From: Actinomycetes bacterium
GTDB lineage: Bacteria; Actinomycetota; Acidimicrobiia; Acidimicrobiales; JAMCPL01
Length of the DNA stretch: 64,000 nucleotides
NCBI GenBank assembly: GCA_021846515.1
Contig: JAJZWU010000007.1
Location: 1-64,000 of the forward strand
Direction of reading: 5' to 3'
Shown: in pieces, positions 9,540 to 18,824 of the stretch
Position numbering within the stretch: the first letter of the stretch is position 1
Layout of the letters: each line of letters starts with the position of its first letter
Position numbers and translations under genes: made by a program
The notes under the pieces: model-generated
What the model saw: only the letters and a program-made list of their open reading frames with translations
Told to the model about the DNA's origin: nothing
Databases searched by the model: none

Positions 9540-11297
9540 TTGAGCCCAATCGAGGGACTTCCTGCCCTCTCGTTGGATGCCCTTACCTCTGTAGCATACG
9601 GCCCGCAAGCCATAGCCCTTGTACTCGCCGGAGCCGGAGCCGGAGCACTTCACCTTGCACTCCCAATAACTATAGTCATAGTTGTCCTACTTGCTCTATT
9701 GGTTACGTCGTATCGGCAGGTCATCGAGGGATTCCCCCAGGGGGGAGGTGCTTACGCGGTGAGCCGTACGCATTTGGGTCCCGGATTATCAAGACTCGCT
9801 GCTGCATCTCTGATAGTCGACTATACCCTCACCGTAGCCGTGTCAATAGCCGCTGGAGTTGCAGGGCTGGTCTCCGCTTTTCAGCCATTGGCTCCTTACA
9901 CTGTCATACTCTGCCTGGGTATGCTCGCAATCATAACTATACTGAACCTGAGGGGTCTGGGTGACAGCGCACGCGCCTTTCTCCTACCTACAGCAGCCTT
10001 TATAATAGGGCTGCTGGCAGTAATAGTTGTAGGACTGATCCACCCTCTGAGTCCCCACATCATCCAGCCGGGTAGGTCGCTCGTAGCTACCCATGCACTT
10101 CAAGTAATCGGTATATTGCTTATATTGAAAGCATTCTCTTCGGGATGCTCGGCTCTTACCGGAGTAGAGGCCATAGCGAATGGCGTACCGCTGTTTGAAC
10201 AGCCAAGAGTCAAGAGAGCAAAACAGACTGAACTCCTCCTTGGGGTCATACTAGCCCTTATGCTGCTCGGTTTGGGTGTACTGATAGCACACTTTCATGT
10301 AGCTCCTCGCATAAACGACACCGTTCTCTCTCAGGTAATGGCCATATCGGTCGGTAGAACCTGGGCTTACTATGCCGTAAGCATAGCTATTACAGTCGTA
10401 CTCGGGATGGCGGCGAACACCTCATTTGGTGGATTGCCTATACTTGCAAGCTTACTGGCCCGCGATAACTACCTACCTCATATGTTCTCCATGCGGGGAG
10501 ACCGCCTCGTCTATACAAAGGGAGTATGGGCACTTGCAATACTGTCTGGCCTAATACTGGTAGCCGTCAGTGGGAATACTGATACGCTGATACCGCTCTT
10601 TGCCATTGGGGTATTCACGGGCTTTACTCTGGCCCAGGCCGGCATGGTTATTCACTGGAGAAAAAATCGCAGTACCGGATGGCAATGGAGGGCATCTCTC
10701 AATACCCTGGGGGCGATAGTAACCGGCATTGCGACTATTGTATTCATCTTCTCCAAGTTCGTGGCAGGGGCATGGATAGTAGTGGTAGCCGTGCCACTTA
10801 TCATGCTCGTATTCGTACGAATCCACAGGTACTATACAATAGTAGGAAATGAGTTATTTGCCGGTGGCAAGCTACCCAAACCACAACCTGACGGTAAGGT
10901 ACTGGTGGTAGTGCCTATTACCGGTATAACCCAGCTTACCGGGGAAACCATATCGCAGGCTATGACGATGGGAAGCGAAGTAACAGCAGTACATGTAGCA
11001 TTCTCCGAAGACCAGGAGAGTGCTACTCAAATTACTGAAGAATGGAAAAACTGGGATCCCGGAGTACCGCTGGTCATATTGAGCACAAGATATCACTCTA
11101 TAGTGAGGCCAATTACGCGCTATGTGCTACAAGCTGCCAAAGAGGGTAAAGATGTGGTGGTTCTCATAGGAGAGATGGAGCCAAGACTACTGCGTCACCG
11201 CATTCTACACAATCAAATGGGGGCAGTATTGAGCATATACCTGCGTCGTCATACCAATGCGACAGTGGCCGTCCTGCCAATGCATGTAAACGATTGA
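9540..11297 (+). CDS. APC-superfamily permease with unclear start
   Basis: A membrane transporter of the amino acid-polyamine-organocation superfamily, with about 12 hydrophobic segments over the first 420 residues and a soluble C-terminal domain of about 150 residues. Early motifs LSLDALTSVAYGPQAI and FPQGGGAYAVS are typical. The listed start is a TTG at 9540. The same frame is open upstream to a stop near 9448 and encodes WKVLVGPPLRADQVTSEE (9486-9539), which fits the usual N-terminus of this group, yet no ATG, GTG or TTG precedes it. The true start may be a rare codon. The gene follows the GGDEF-EAL gene by 67 nt. The substrate cannot be told from sequence. Confidence 0.85.
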   Translation: MSPIEGLPALSLDALTSVAYGPQAIALVLAGAGAGALHLALPITIVIVVLLALLVTSYRQVIEGFPQGGGAYAVSRTHLGPGLSRLAAASLIVDYTLTVAVSIAAGVAGLVSAFQPLAPYTVILCLGMLAIITILNLRGLGDSARAFLLPTAAFIIGLLAVIVVGLIHPLSPHIIQPGRSLVATHALQVIGILLILKAFSSGCSALTGVEAIANGVPLFEQPRVKRAKQTELLLGVILALMLLGLGVLIAHFHVAPRINDTVLSQVMAISVGRTWAYYAVSIAITVVLGMAANTSFGGLPILASLLARDNYLPHMFSMRGDRLVYTKGVWALAILSGLILVAVSGNTDTLIPLFAIGVFTGFTLAQAGMVIHWRKNRSTGWQWRASLNTLGAIVTGIATIVFIFSKFVAGAWIVVVAVPLIMLVFVRIHRYYTIVGNELFAGGKLPKPQPDGKVLVVVPITGITQLTGETISQAMTMGSEVTAVHVAFSEDQESATQITEEWKNWDPGVPLVILSTRYHSIVRPITRYVLQAAKEGKDVVVLIGEMEPRLLRHRILHNQMGAVLSIYLRRHTNATVAVLPMHVND

Positions 11298-11499
11298 CCC
11301 GACTTTAGCATCACAGGCTTTAGTCCCAGGGAGGATGTCACTTTGTACCCTATTCAATCACCGGATAAAAGACTAGAGTGAGACACTAAGACAATATCTG
11401 TATCTCTATTCGCTATGATCATCAAAATGTTCCGCGATACCGAGCAGTGCCAGATAATGCCAGCAAACATACCAGCAGAAAAAGAGTATCACAAGAGAA

Positions 11500-13242
11500 A
11501 TGCAAACTACAATGATGCCAACCGAAAATGTAGAGTCGCTAACCAAGCGCAGCAACTATGATTTTGTTGTGCTCGGGGCAGGGCCGAATGGCTTGGGTAT
11601 TGCGGCATATCTCTCAAAATGGGGGTTCTCTGTATGCGTTCTGGAGGCACGACCGGAAATTGGAGGAGGCGCCGAGAATGCCGAACCGATGCCGGGCTTT
11701 TCCATAGACCCTCATGCCACCTACCTGTACGGAGCTGCTGCACCCGCATTCGAACAACTGGAACTCGGCAAATACGGCTTCAAAATGGCATACACAAAAA
11801 ATCTTGCCGGTGCCATCTCGCCCGACGGAGGGGTCTTTGCGGCCGGTTTTTACAACCCCGAGTCCCTGGATCCGTCGACTTTCTCTTCGCTCATGGGGAC
11901 ATCCATGGCAGAGATATACATAGAGATACAAAAAGGCATGCGCGCTCATGCACGTGACCTGCTCAGGGCCGTATACTATACTCCTCCCTACGATGAAAGA
12001 TGGGGAGTTCCCGGAAGCGATCTCCCGGCAGTAAAAGTGCTCCAACAGACATCCCCAGTATTTGATCCCGCTCTCACAAGAGACTCGTCTGTACTCGACA
12101 TTACGGAGGCAATCGGACTGCCTGACCCATTGAAAGCAGTGACCCTCTTTGGCTCATGGTACAACGGACCTCATCCGTTCTGGAAGGGCATGTCCATTCC
12201 GGGAATGGCCTGCAATCTCCTCTATACCTATTCCAGCGGATCTCCGGTCGGCGGTATGCACACGCTCGCCCACTCACTGGCAAGATGCGCCGTCGCAAAT
12301 GGGGCAAAGATCTTTGTCAATTCACCGGTTACCGAGATAATCGTTCAAGACGGAAGAGCTGTAGGCGTACGTGTGGATGACACCTCAGTACTGGAGGAAA
12401 AGACCGTAAGGGCCAACCTTGCGGTCATAAGCGCTCTGCACGTAAGGCAGACCTTTCTGGATCTCGTAGGGCCCTCTCATCTTTCACCAGACTTCCTTGA
12501 AAGCATAAAAGCCCTTAACCTGCGTGGAGGCAGCCTATTTGTGCTGCACATTATCACCACAGAACTCCCCCGCTACAAGGGAGCCGAAGATGCATTCTCG
12601 GGCGATAAGTATCCTTCATGTACCGTGATCAATGCTTCCACCGATATTCTCATGGAAGAAATGCGCGATGTATATTCATTCAAGACCCACCCCACGGATC
12701 CAGACCATTTCATTATACCTATATGTACTCACGATACTTACGATTCCACCAGGTCACCTTCCGGATACTATGTATTGAGCCCTATATACGTACAATGTCC
12801 GGTACCTGAAGAACATCGCGATGGCCCAGACGCGGTTAACGATGCCAAGGAAGAGATTACCGAGACAATACTGCGCTTGCTGGAACAGTACGCTCCAAAC
12901 ATGACACGAGATAAAATAGTGGCTACTTACGTGAACACCCCGAGAGACTCGGAGTTCAGGAACATGGCCTTTGTCGGCGGTAACTGGTACGGACTGCGCG
13001 AGTCGCAGGATGAGTGGTGGTCAAAACGGCCACTTCCGGAATTGGCCCGCTACCGTACTCCCGTGGAAGGACTATATCTATGCAACCATACGTCGCACCC
13101 GGGAGGGCTCTGCCTGATAGCGGTTCCATACAATTTGATGCATATACTGATTGAGGATCTGGAGCCCGTTGCGGACACAACCCCCGGATGGTGGTACCCC
13201 TCTCCCTGGCACATCACCGATGCAGATGGAGGGACAAGATGA
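11500..13242 (+). CDS. FAD-dependent oxidoreductase A, phytoene-dehydrogenase-like
   Basis: 580 residues. The N-terminal Rossmann FAD-binding motif is VVLGAGPNGLGIAAYL with the following acidic residue in VLEARPEIGGG. A C-terminal FAD-closing segment, LYLCNHTSHPGG, is present. This is the COG1233 / PYROXD2-like superfamily, whose members desaturate or oxidise hydrophobic substrates; the actual substrate here is unknown. It is the first gene of a five-gene cluster and overlaps oxidoreductase B by 4 nt (ATGA), so A and B are probably translated together. It resembles oxidoreductase C more than B or D, for example in a GNW segment near residue 490 and in the HPGG end motif. No signal peptide or membrane segment was seen. 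Confidence 0.85.
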   Translation: MQTTMMPTENVESLTKRSNYDFVVLGAGPNGLGIAAYLSKWGFSVCVLEARPEIGGGAENAEPMPGFSIDPHATYLYGAAAPAFEQLELGKYGFKMAYTKNLAGAISPDGGVFAAGFYNPESLDPSTFSSLMGTSMAEIYIEIQKGMRAHARDLLRAVYYTPPYDERWGVPGSDLPAVKVLQQTSPVFDPALTRDSSVLDITEAIGLPDPLKAVTLFGSWYNGPHPFWKGMSIPGMACNLLYTYSSGSPVGGMHTLAHSLARCAVANGAKIFVNSPVTEIIVQDGRAVGVRVDDTSVLEEKTVRANLAVISALHVRQTFLDLVGPSHLSPDFLESIKALNLRGGSLFVLHIITTELPRYKGAEDAFSGDKYPSCTVINASTDILMEEMRDVYSFKTHPTDPDHFIIPICTHDTYDSTRSPSGYYVLSPIYVQCPVPEEHRDGPDAVNDAKEEITETILRLLEQYAPNMTRDKIVATYVNTPRDSEFRNMAFVGGNWYGLRESQDEWWSKRPLPELARYRTPVEGLYLCNHTSHPGGLCLIAVPYNLMHILIEDLEPVADTTPGWWYPSPWHITDADGGTR

Positions 13243-14906
13243 GAGAACGTCCACAGAGCGCCATAACCCTCTCTCCGGAAGAACGTCCCCTGGAAGAGTA
13301 TCCATACAATTCAGAGGTGGATGTAGCTGTCATAGGGGCAGGTCCCAATGGTCTTATAGCAGCTTTATACCTGGCGGCAGCCGGGCTCCAGGTTGCATTG
13401 GTAGAAAAACGCTACGAAATAGGAGGGGGGCTTGCCACCGAAGAAATACTATTCCCCGGATATTACGCAAACACCCATGCAACCTACCACTACATGACCG
13501 ACTACATGCCCGTGTTGGAAGATTTTGACCTTTCCGGCCATGGTCTGCGTTTCTTCAAGCCGTCTCTGCAAACAAAGTCGTATATAGGCGATGAAGAGGT
13601 TTGCCTCTACCGCACTCTCGAAGACACAAGAGACTTCCTGGCCAGGACATCTCTATCTCTGGCCGATTCGTTCGCCAGAACCTCTATGAGTTTCAGGCGC
13701 ATGGTAGACGAGATAGTAGGTCCTGCTACCTACCTCCCCCCAATGCCACCACTTGACATGATAGACAGAATGGGTACCACCCCTACAGGCAACGAGCTGC
13801 TTGCAGTATCTGAAGCGAGCCCTCATGAAGTCCTGGACGGAGCCAATCTGGATGACCCGCTTACCGCTACCCTGCTCTACATGGCATGCCAATGGGGAAT
13901 ATCTCCGAGGGAGACTGGCATGGGGTTCATGGTCCCCCTGCTGGTGGACAGGGGCATGCAAAAGGCAATCTGCTATGGAGGCTCCCACCGGATGGCAAGT
14001 GCACTCTCACGAGAGTTTCTCCGAAGGGGAGGTACCATCCTGGACAATGCAGAGGTGGATTATATCGAGGTAGGAGATAATGGGGCCAGCGGCATTGGCA
14101 TGGCGGACGGAAGGGTTATAAAAGCCCGTAGAGCCGTAGTGTCCAGCCTGGATCCAGCGACCACTATGTTGCGCCTTCTCCCGGATGGATCTGTACCCGA
14201 TGAAATGGTATCAGCACTTGGTGAATGGAAATGGGACAAGTGGTCGTTACTGACAGTATTTTTCGCACTGCAGGCAGGGGAACACAGGGACACATCATAC
14301 GGCAACAACGAGCCTTTCGCTACGATACTGGGTTTTGACTCCTCCGATGACGTGATAGATGTTCTTGAGAGCGTGGAAGCAGGTGAAATATCGAAAATAG
14401 CCGGCCATCTAACCATAGAATCCGAGCTCGACCCATGCCTGAAACCACGAAACGGGGAAAGGGTTGGATTCTTCCAGATGCCTGCACCTTACGACTACCC
14501 CTGGCAGGAAAACTCGAACAGCATCCTGCAGCAGGTACTCGACCTGCTGGGGGCGCATACACCAGGTATCCGGGAAGACCTGCTCGCAGTCAAGGTGGAA
14601 ACGCCTGTGGATGTGGAGAGGCGATTAGCCTCTATGGTCAGGGGGTCAATCAAGCATGGTGACTATAACCCATTGCAGATGGGATACCTGAGGCCACACA
14701 TCGACTGCTCTGATACGCGCACCCCGGTGGAAGGACTCTACCTGTGTGGAGCATCTGTATATCCTGGTGGCATGATAATTGGTGGACCGGGATACCTTTG
14801 CGCCCGGGCAGTTATAAATGACTTGGGTATGGAATTCCCCTTCCCTGTCACCAAAAAGATGGAGTCTTACGCAAATACATACCTGGACGGCAACATAGAG
14901 TGGTAG
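13239..14906 (+). CDS. FAD-dependent oxidoreductase B, phytoene-dehydrogenase-like
   Basis: 555 residues from the ATG at 13239, which overlaps the stop of gene A (ATGA) and has a GGAGGGA ribosome binding site upstream. A longer frame from 13188 lies inside gene A and is not needed. The FAD motif VAVIGAGPNGLIAALYL is followed by VEKRYEIGGGLATEE. The C-terminal segment has GSIKHGDYNPLQMGY and CGASVYPGGMIIGGPGY. These two segments recur almost unchanged in gene D, so B and D form a subfamily distinct from A and C. The superfamily is known; the reaction here is not. Confidence 0.85.
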   Translation: MRERPQSAITLSPEERPLEEYPYNSEVDVAVIGAGPNGLIAALYLAAAGLQVALVEKRYEIGGGLATEEILFPGYYANTHATYHYMTDYMPVLEDFDLSGHGLRFFKPSLQTKSYIGDEEVCLYRTLEDTRDFLARTSLSLADSFARTSMSFRRMVDEIVGPATYLPPMPPLDMIDRMGTTPTGNELLAVSEASPHEVLDGANLDDPLTATLLYMACQWGISPRETGMGFMVPLLVDRGMQKAICYGGSHRMASALSREFLRRGGTILDNAEVDYIEVGDNGASGIGMADGRVIKARRAVVSSLDPATTMLRLLPDGSVPDEMVSALGEWKWDKWSLLTVFFALQAGEHRDTSYGNNEPFATILGFDSSDDVIDVLESVEAGEISKIAGHLTIESELDPCLKPRNGERVGFFQMPAPYDYPWQENSNSILQQVLDLLGAHTPGIREDLLAVKVETPVDVERRLASMVRGSIKHGDYNPLQMGYLRPHIDCSDTRTPVEGLYLCGASVYPGGMIIGGPGYLCARAVINDLGMEFPFPVTKKMESYANTYLDGNIEW

Positions 14907-14968
14907 TGGCTGTACCTGTCAGCATAAGAGCAATCCACATTAAATCACCAAAATCGCCCCAAGGGACG

Positions 14969-14995
14969 TTACACAAGTAAAAATTGTAATAGGAT
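14969..14995 (+). promoter_or_regulatory. Possible promoter for the X-C-D genes
   Basis: In the 107-nt gap after oxidoreductase B there is a TTACAC hexamer (14969-14974) and a TAGGAT hexamer (14990-14995) separated by 15 nt. An AAAAGGAG ribosome binding site follows, before the ATG at 15014. The spacing is short and the -35 match weak, so this is a suggestion only. It would let genes X, C and D be transcribed apart from A and B. Confidence 0.3.
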
Positions 14996-15013
14996 ATTAA
15001 AAGGAGACAACTC

Positions 15014-15547
15014 ATGAAATTATGGTCACGGGGACTTGGACGCAGAGAACTGATCATGGACTTCACTCACTACGCAGTACGTCGCTCTGATGATGGCGGC
15101 ATAGAAATATTCGGAGTTACAGAACAGCCGGTGAGTTGGGAGTTCAGAGTTCACATTGAACAGGAAGATGTTCCGGGGTTGGTACATGTGGCTCTCTCTA
15201 AACCGGTAAGAAAAATGTTGATACGAAAGATACCCACAGCCATAGCCACCGTATGGAGAAGGCGCCGCTTCAAAGTACCTGAGGGATTGGAGGAACGGGT
15301 AAAGAACGCTCACTCACACGTAATGGAGAGGCAACGCATGAATCGCCAGATGATAGGTAGGAGGAATACCGGTGCTGTACCCATCACTGCAGATTCCGAT
15401 GACCTTACCGATGATGCAGTAGATCTCGATGCTGGCACTACCCCCACCTATAACAATAAAGTTGCTTCCGGCAGTTCCAAAGTTGCCGACAATAAGGTTG
15501 CCGGTAATAACAACAAGACCACGGGAAGTGCAGTAGGGATCGGCTGA
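15014..15547 (+). CDS. Small unknown protein X inside the oxidoreductase cluster
   Basis: 177 residues, family not recognised. A strong AAAAGGAG ribosome binding site supports the start. Residues 1-110 are basic with alternating hydrophobic residues and look folded, including WEFRVHIEQEDVPGLVHVAL and a WRRRRF segment. Residues 120-177 are low complexity: first acidic (DSDDLTDD), then Asn/Lys/Ser-rich with the repeated phrase NKVA or SKVA. There is no signal peptide or membrane span. Its stop TGA shares a base with the ATG of oxidoreductase C, which implies translational coupling. It may be a partner or small subunit of the oxidoreductases, but that is inferred from position only. Confidence 0.7.
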   Translation: MKLWSRGLGRRELIMDFTHYAVRRSDDGGIEIFGVTEQPVSWEFRVHIEQEDVPGLVHVALSKPVRKMLIRKIPTAIATVWRRRRFKVPEGLEERVKNAHSHVMERQRMNRQMIGRRNTGAVPITADSDDLTDDAVDLDAGTTPTYNNKVASGSSKVADNKVAGNNNKTTGSAVGIG

Positions 15548-17289
15548 TGGACTACGATGTTATAGTTATAGGTGGGGGAATCAACGGTTTGACAGCGGCA
15601 GCCTACCTGGCAAAGTCAGGCTTAAAAGTCGGGGTTTTCGAGCGTAAAGGGCAGTGCGGGGCACATTGCGACAGCATAGAGCTGGGTATGCCCGGCTTCT
15701 GGCATAATCTTCATGCGACATGGTTGATATGCGGCATGAGCCCGGCAATGGAGGACCTGGATTTGCCGGGGCATGGGCTGGAGCTTGTCGGTACCGATGT
15801 CGCCTATGCAAAAGAGTTTCTCGGGGGACGCAACTGCCTGATCTCTCCCGATCCGCTCACTACACTCGAAAGTATCTCCTCCGCATCTGCACACGATGCA
15901 GAGTTGCTTCAGCGCAGTGCCGCCTTTTTTATGGAGCACTGGAGCGACCTTCTCGACCAGATGAAGCTTTTTTTTGCCAGGCCGCCATCGGCGGAACTGA
16001 GCAACTCTGTGTTGCTGGTAGAGGCAATGTTGAATCTAATGGACATAAAGATCGATCCATTTGAGTTTCAGGGAATGACCGGGTTCGAAGCACTTGACCT
16101 GATTTTCGAGTCAGAGGAGCTGAAGACTACCCTGGCATCACTGTCGTGGATAGGAGGCATACCACCGATTCATAGAAAAATTGGAGTGATGGGAGCACTT
16201 CTTCTCGGCTCATTTACCGGGACACTGTTTCCGGTACATCAAGCCACAGGCGGTTCACACGCACTCACTCATGCCCTGGTCAGATCAGTGGTGGACAATG
16301 GTGGGGAGATATGGACAAGCAGCGCGGTGGACAGGATCATTGTCGAAGACGGTAAGGCGGTAGGCATACACCTGCACCCGGACAGCCTGCTGGGAGATGT
16401 CGAGATAAGAGCAAAGACAGTCCTTTCCAACCTCACCGTAGCACCCACCTTCACCAGACTTCTCAGCGAAGAAGTAATCGGCTCAGCCTGGGCGAATAAG
16501 ATAAGAGCTTTCAGCTACGACGAACAGGTTCTATTTGGCGTATACTATGCCCTCTCCGGTGATCCCGAGTTCGCCTCTGCCGCACGGGCTCCAGGAGTAC
16601 AACGCAGTTTTATGGGTTTCTTCGGCGGAGAAACAATGGAGGAATTACGCCGATTCGGTGTCAATCTTGTATCAGGAGTAATTGACGATACCATAGCCGG
16701 CAACTGGTTCGTACCGACCAGAGCAGATCCGACGCAGGCTCCTCCCTCCATGCATACGTCATTCGTATGGCTGGATGTTCCACCTGCACCCAGGAAATGG
16801 CACGGCAAGTCACTGGGGGGCTGGAATGCATGGCCAGATATAGCAGAGAGCCTAGCTGACGAAGTTACCGATGCATATGAACTCTATGCTCCCGGATTCA
16901 AGGATCTTATACTGGAAAGGTTTGTAATGACCCCACCAGATCAGGAACGCAATAATCCGTCGGCAGTTAGAGGCAACTGGATAGGTGGTTCGATGCTTCC
17001 GGAACAGGTCTTCTACAATCGGCCCGTTCCGGGACTCATCCAGCAGGGATCGGCCTCACGGACGTTTATACCCAACTTGTACCTGTCCAACTCCATCCAC
17101 CCCGGAGGAACCACCTGGCTCACCTCCGGATATCTGGCAGCAGTGGAGATAGCTCAAGACATGGGGACTTTCAGTACAGAGCTCTGGAATGCCCAGGCAT
17201 TTAACTGGTGCCTGGCCAACGCGGGATCCATACCGCTAAACAGAGGAGTAGCACCACGTTGGCTGAAGCAGAATACGGGAGGGAAGTAA
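15547..17289 (+). CDS. FAD-dependent oxidoreductase C, phytoene-dehydrogenase-like
   Basis: 580 residues, the same length as gene A. The FAD motif is VIVIGGGINGLTAAAYL, with Ile in place of the Pro found in the other three copies, and the next segment GQCGAHCDS has lost the GGG run present in A, B and D. The end motif LYLSNSIHPGG matches the HPGG motif of A. It is coupled to protein X upstream (TGATG overlap) and to D downstream (TAATG overlap). The altered region after the Rossmann motif may mean changed FAD contacts or a structural role in a complex with D. The substrate is unknown. Confidence 0.83.
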   Translation: MDYDVIVIGGGINGLTAAAYLAKSGLKVGVFERKGQCGAHCDSIELGMPGFWHNLHATWLICGMSPAMEDLDLPGHGLELVGTDVAYAKEFLGGRNCLISPDPLTTLESISSASAHDAELLQRSAAFFMEHWSDLLDQMKLFFARPPSAELSNSVLLVEAMLNLMDIKIDPFEFQGMTGFEALDLIFESEELKTTLASLSWIGGIPPIHRKIGVMGALLLGSFTGTLFPVHQATGGSHALTHALVRSVVDNGGEIWTSSAVDRIIVEDGKAVGIHLHPDSLLGDVEIRAKTVLSNLTVAPTFTRLLSEEVIGSAWANKIRAFSYDEQVLFGVYYALSGDPEFASAARAPGVQRSFMGFFGGETMEELRRFGVNLVSGVIDDTIAGNWFVPTRADPTQAPPSMHTSFVWLDVPPAPRKWHGKSLGGWNAWPDIAESLADEVTDAYELYAPGFKDLILERFVMTPPDQERNNPSAVRGNWIGGSMLPEQVFYNRPVPGLIQQGSASRTFIPNLYLSNSIHPGGTTWLTSGYLAAVEIAQDMGTFSTELWNAQAFNWCLANAGSIPLNRGVAPRWLKQNTGGK

Positions 17290-18824
17290 TGAGTGCCGAT
17301 TCGCAACACGATTACGATGCCATCATCATCGGAGGAGGGCCAAACGGGCTGATTGCTTCGTCATATCTGGCCAGAGCAGGCGCACGCGTACTTTTACTGG
17401 AAAGGCGCATAGAAACCGGTGGAGGACTGAACACAGATGAGTACTTTGGGTTTCGGTTCAATCTCCACGCTGTATACCACTTGATGGCCGATGTAATGCC
17501 GGCATATAGAGACTTGGACCTTTCCGGCTATGGGCTCAGATACGTCACACCACCGTACGGAGCGGCATTCCTGCTCCCCGACAACCGTTCAATGCTGTTC
17601 AGCAATGATCCTGCTGCAACGGCTGAGGAGATAAGGAAGTTCTCGAATACAGATGCTATACGATATGTCGATATGTGGAACAGCTTCCAGCCAATGCTTG
17701 ATCAGTACCTCATACCGCTTACCTATGAGCTGCCAATGCCCCCACTGGAGCAGCTTGAGCTGATGGAACAGGATGAGGCGGGCCAGGAGATGGCACGTAT
17801 CTCAGAAATGTCGTTTGTAGACATTCTGGATGACTACGGCTTTGAGAATACACACGTGAGGATGGCACTATTGAGCTTTCCTGCAATGTGGGGACTTGAC
17901 CTTCATGAACCATTGGGCTTTCTGTACCCACTGTATCTCTGCCGTATGCTCAATGCCGCTCTGGTAAAGGGTGGCTCACACCGCATGTCTTCAGCTATAT
18001 ACCGTTCCCTCGTTCATGCAGGTGGGGTTGTGCGCGACGCATGCCCGGCAGCATCACTGATCGTAGAAGATGGTACGGTAGTGGGAGTAAGGACTGCCGC
18101 CGGAGAGACCTTCCGGGCACCCCTGGTCATCTCCACACTCAATCCCGAACAGACATTTATCAACCTGCTCGGAGAAGAATACCTTGATGAAGCGTTGCAA
18201 TCTGCGATATCCGGCTGGGAATGGGAACAGCGTAGCCTGTTCGGATTGCATCTGGGCATACGAGGTGATTTTTCCTATAAATCGGGAGACAACAGAGTGG
18301 ATGATGCACTGGTTGCATTCATGGGGCTATCCACCGAAGAAGATTTGCATTCTCACCTGGCTGGAGTAGACAGCGGAGAATTGAGCGGCACAGACTGGAT
18401 ACATGTGACAGTACCAACCAGGTTCGACTCCACCCAGGCATCTGATGGATACCAGACTGTGCGCATAGAATCGGTTGCTTCATATTCGTCTCCATGGAAT
18501 GAGATTACACCGACATACGCTGAATCCTGCCTTAATCTGTTACATAAGTATGCCGACTTGGGGGAGATAGTAGTGCAACGAACATGCACCCCGGTCGATA
18601 TTGAACAGCGCCTTACCACCATGAAGCAGGGCTCCATAAAGCATGGCGCCTATACTCCCCTGCAACTTGGGTACTTCAGGCCAACCGAGCTGTGTTCCCA
18701 GATAGAGACCCCGGTACCCGGATTGTTGGTGGCGGGTGCTTCAGTCTATCCGGGTGGCATGATACTCGGAGGCCCCGGCTACCTGGGAGCCAAGGTCGCC
18801 ATGGAACTGCTTGGTATCAGGTAA
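17289..18824 (+). CDS. FAD-dependent oxidoreductase D, phytoene-dehydrogenase-like
   Basis: 511 residues from the ATG at 17289, which overlaps the stop codon of gene C; the longer frame from 17208 lies inside C. The FAD motif is IIIGGGPNGLIASSYL, followed by ERRIETGGGLNTDE. The segments GSIKHGAYTPLQLGYF and GASVYPGGMILGGPGYLG match gene B closely. It is the last gene of the cluster. Its final 8 bases overlap the end of a convergent gene on the minus strand. The function is unknown beyond FAD-dependent oxidation or desaturation by family. Confidence 0.85.
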   Translation: MSADSQHDYDAIIIGGGPNGLIASSYLARAGARVLLLERRIETGGGLNTDEYFGFRFNLHAVYHLMADVMPAYRDLDLSGYGLRYVTPPYGAAFLLPDNRSMLFSNDPAATAEEIRKFSNTDAIRYVDMWNSFQPMLDQYLIPLTYELPMPPLEQLELMEQDEAGQEMARISEMSFVDILDDYGFENTHVRMALLSFPAMWGLDLHEPLGFLYPLYLCRMLNAALVKGGSHRMSSAIYRSLVHAGGVVRDACPAASLIVEDGTVVGVRTAAGETFRAPLVISTLNPEQTFINLLGEEYLDEALQSAISGWEWEQRSLFGLHLGIRGDFSYKSGDNRVDDALVAFMGLSTEEDLHSHLAGVDSGELSGTDWIHVTVPTRFDSTQASDGYQTVRIESVASYSSPWNEITPTYAESCLNLLHKYADLGEIVVQRTCTPVDIEQRLTTMKQGSIKHGAYTPLQLGYFRPTELCSQIETPVPGLLVAGASVYPGGMILGGPGYLGAKVAMELLGIR

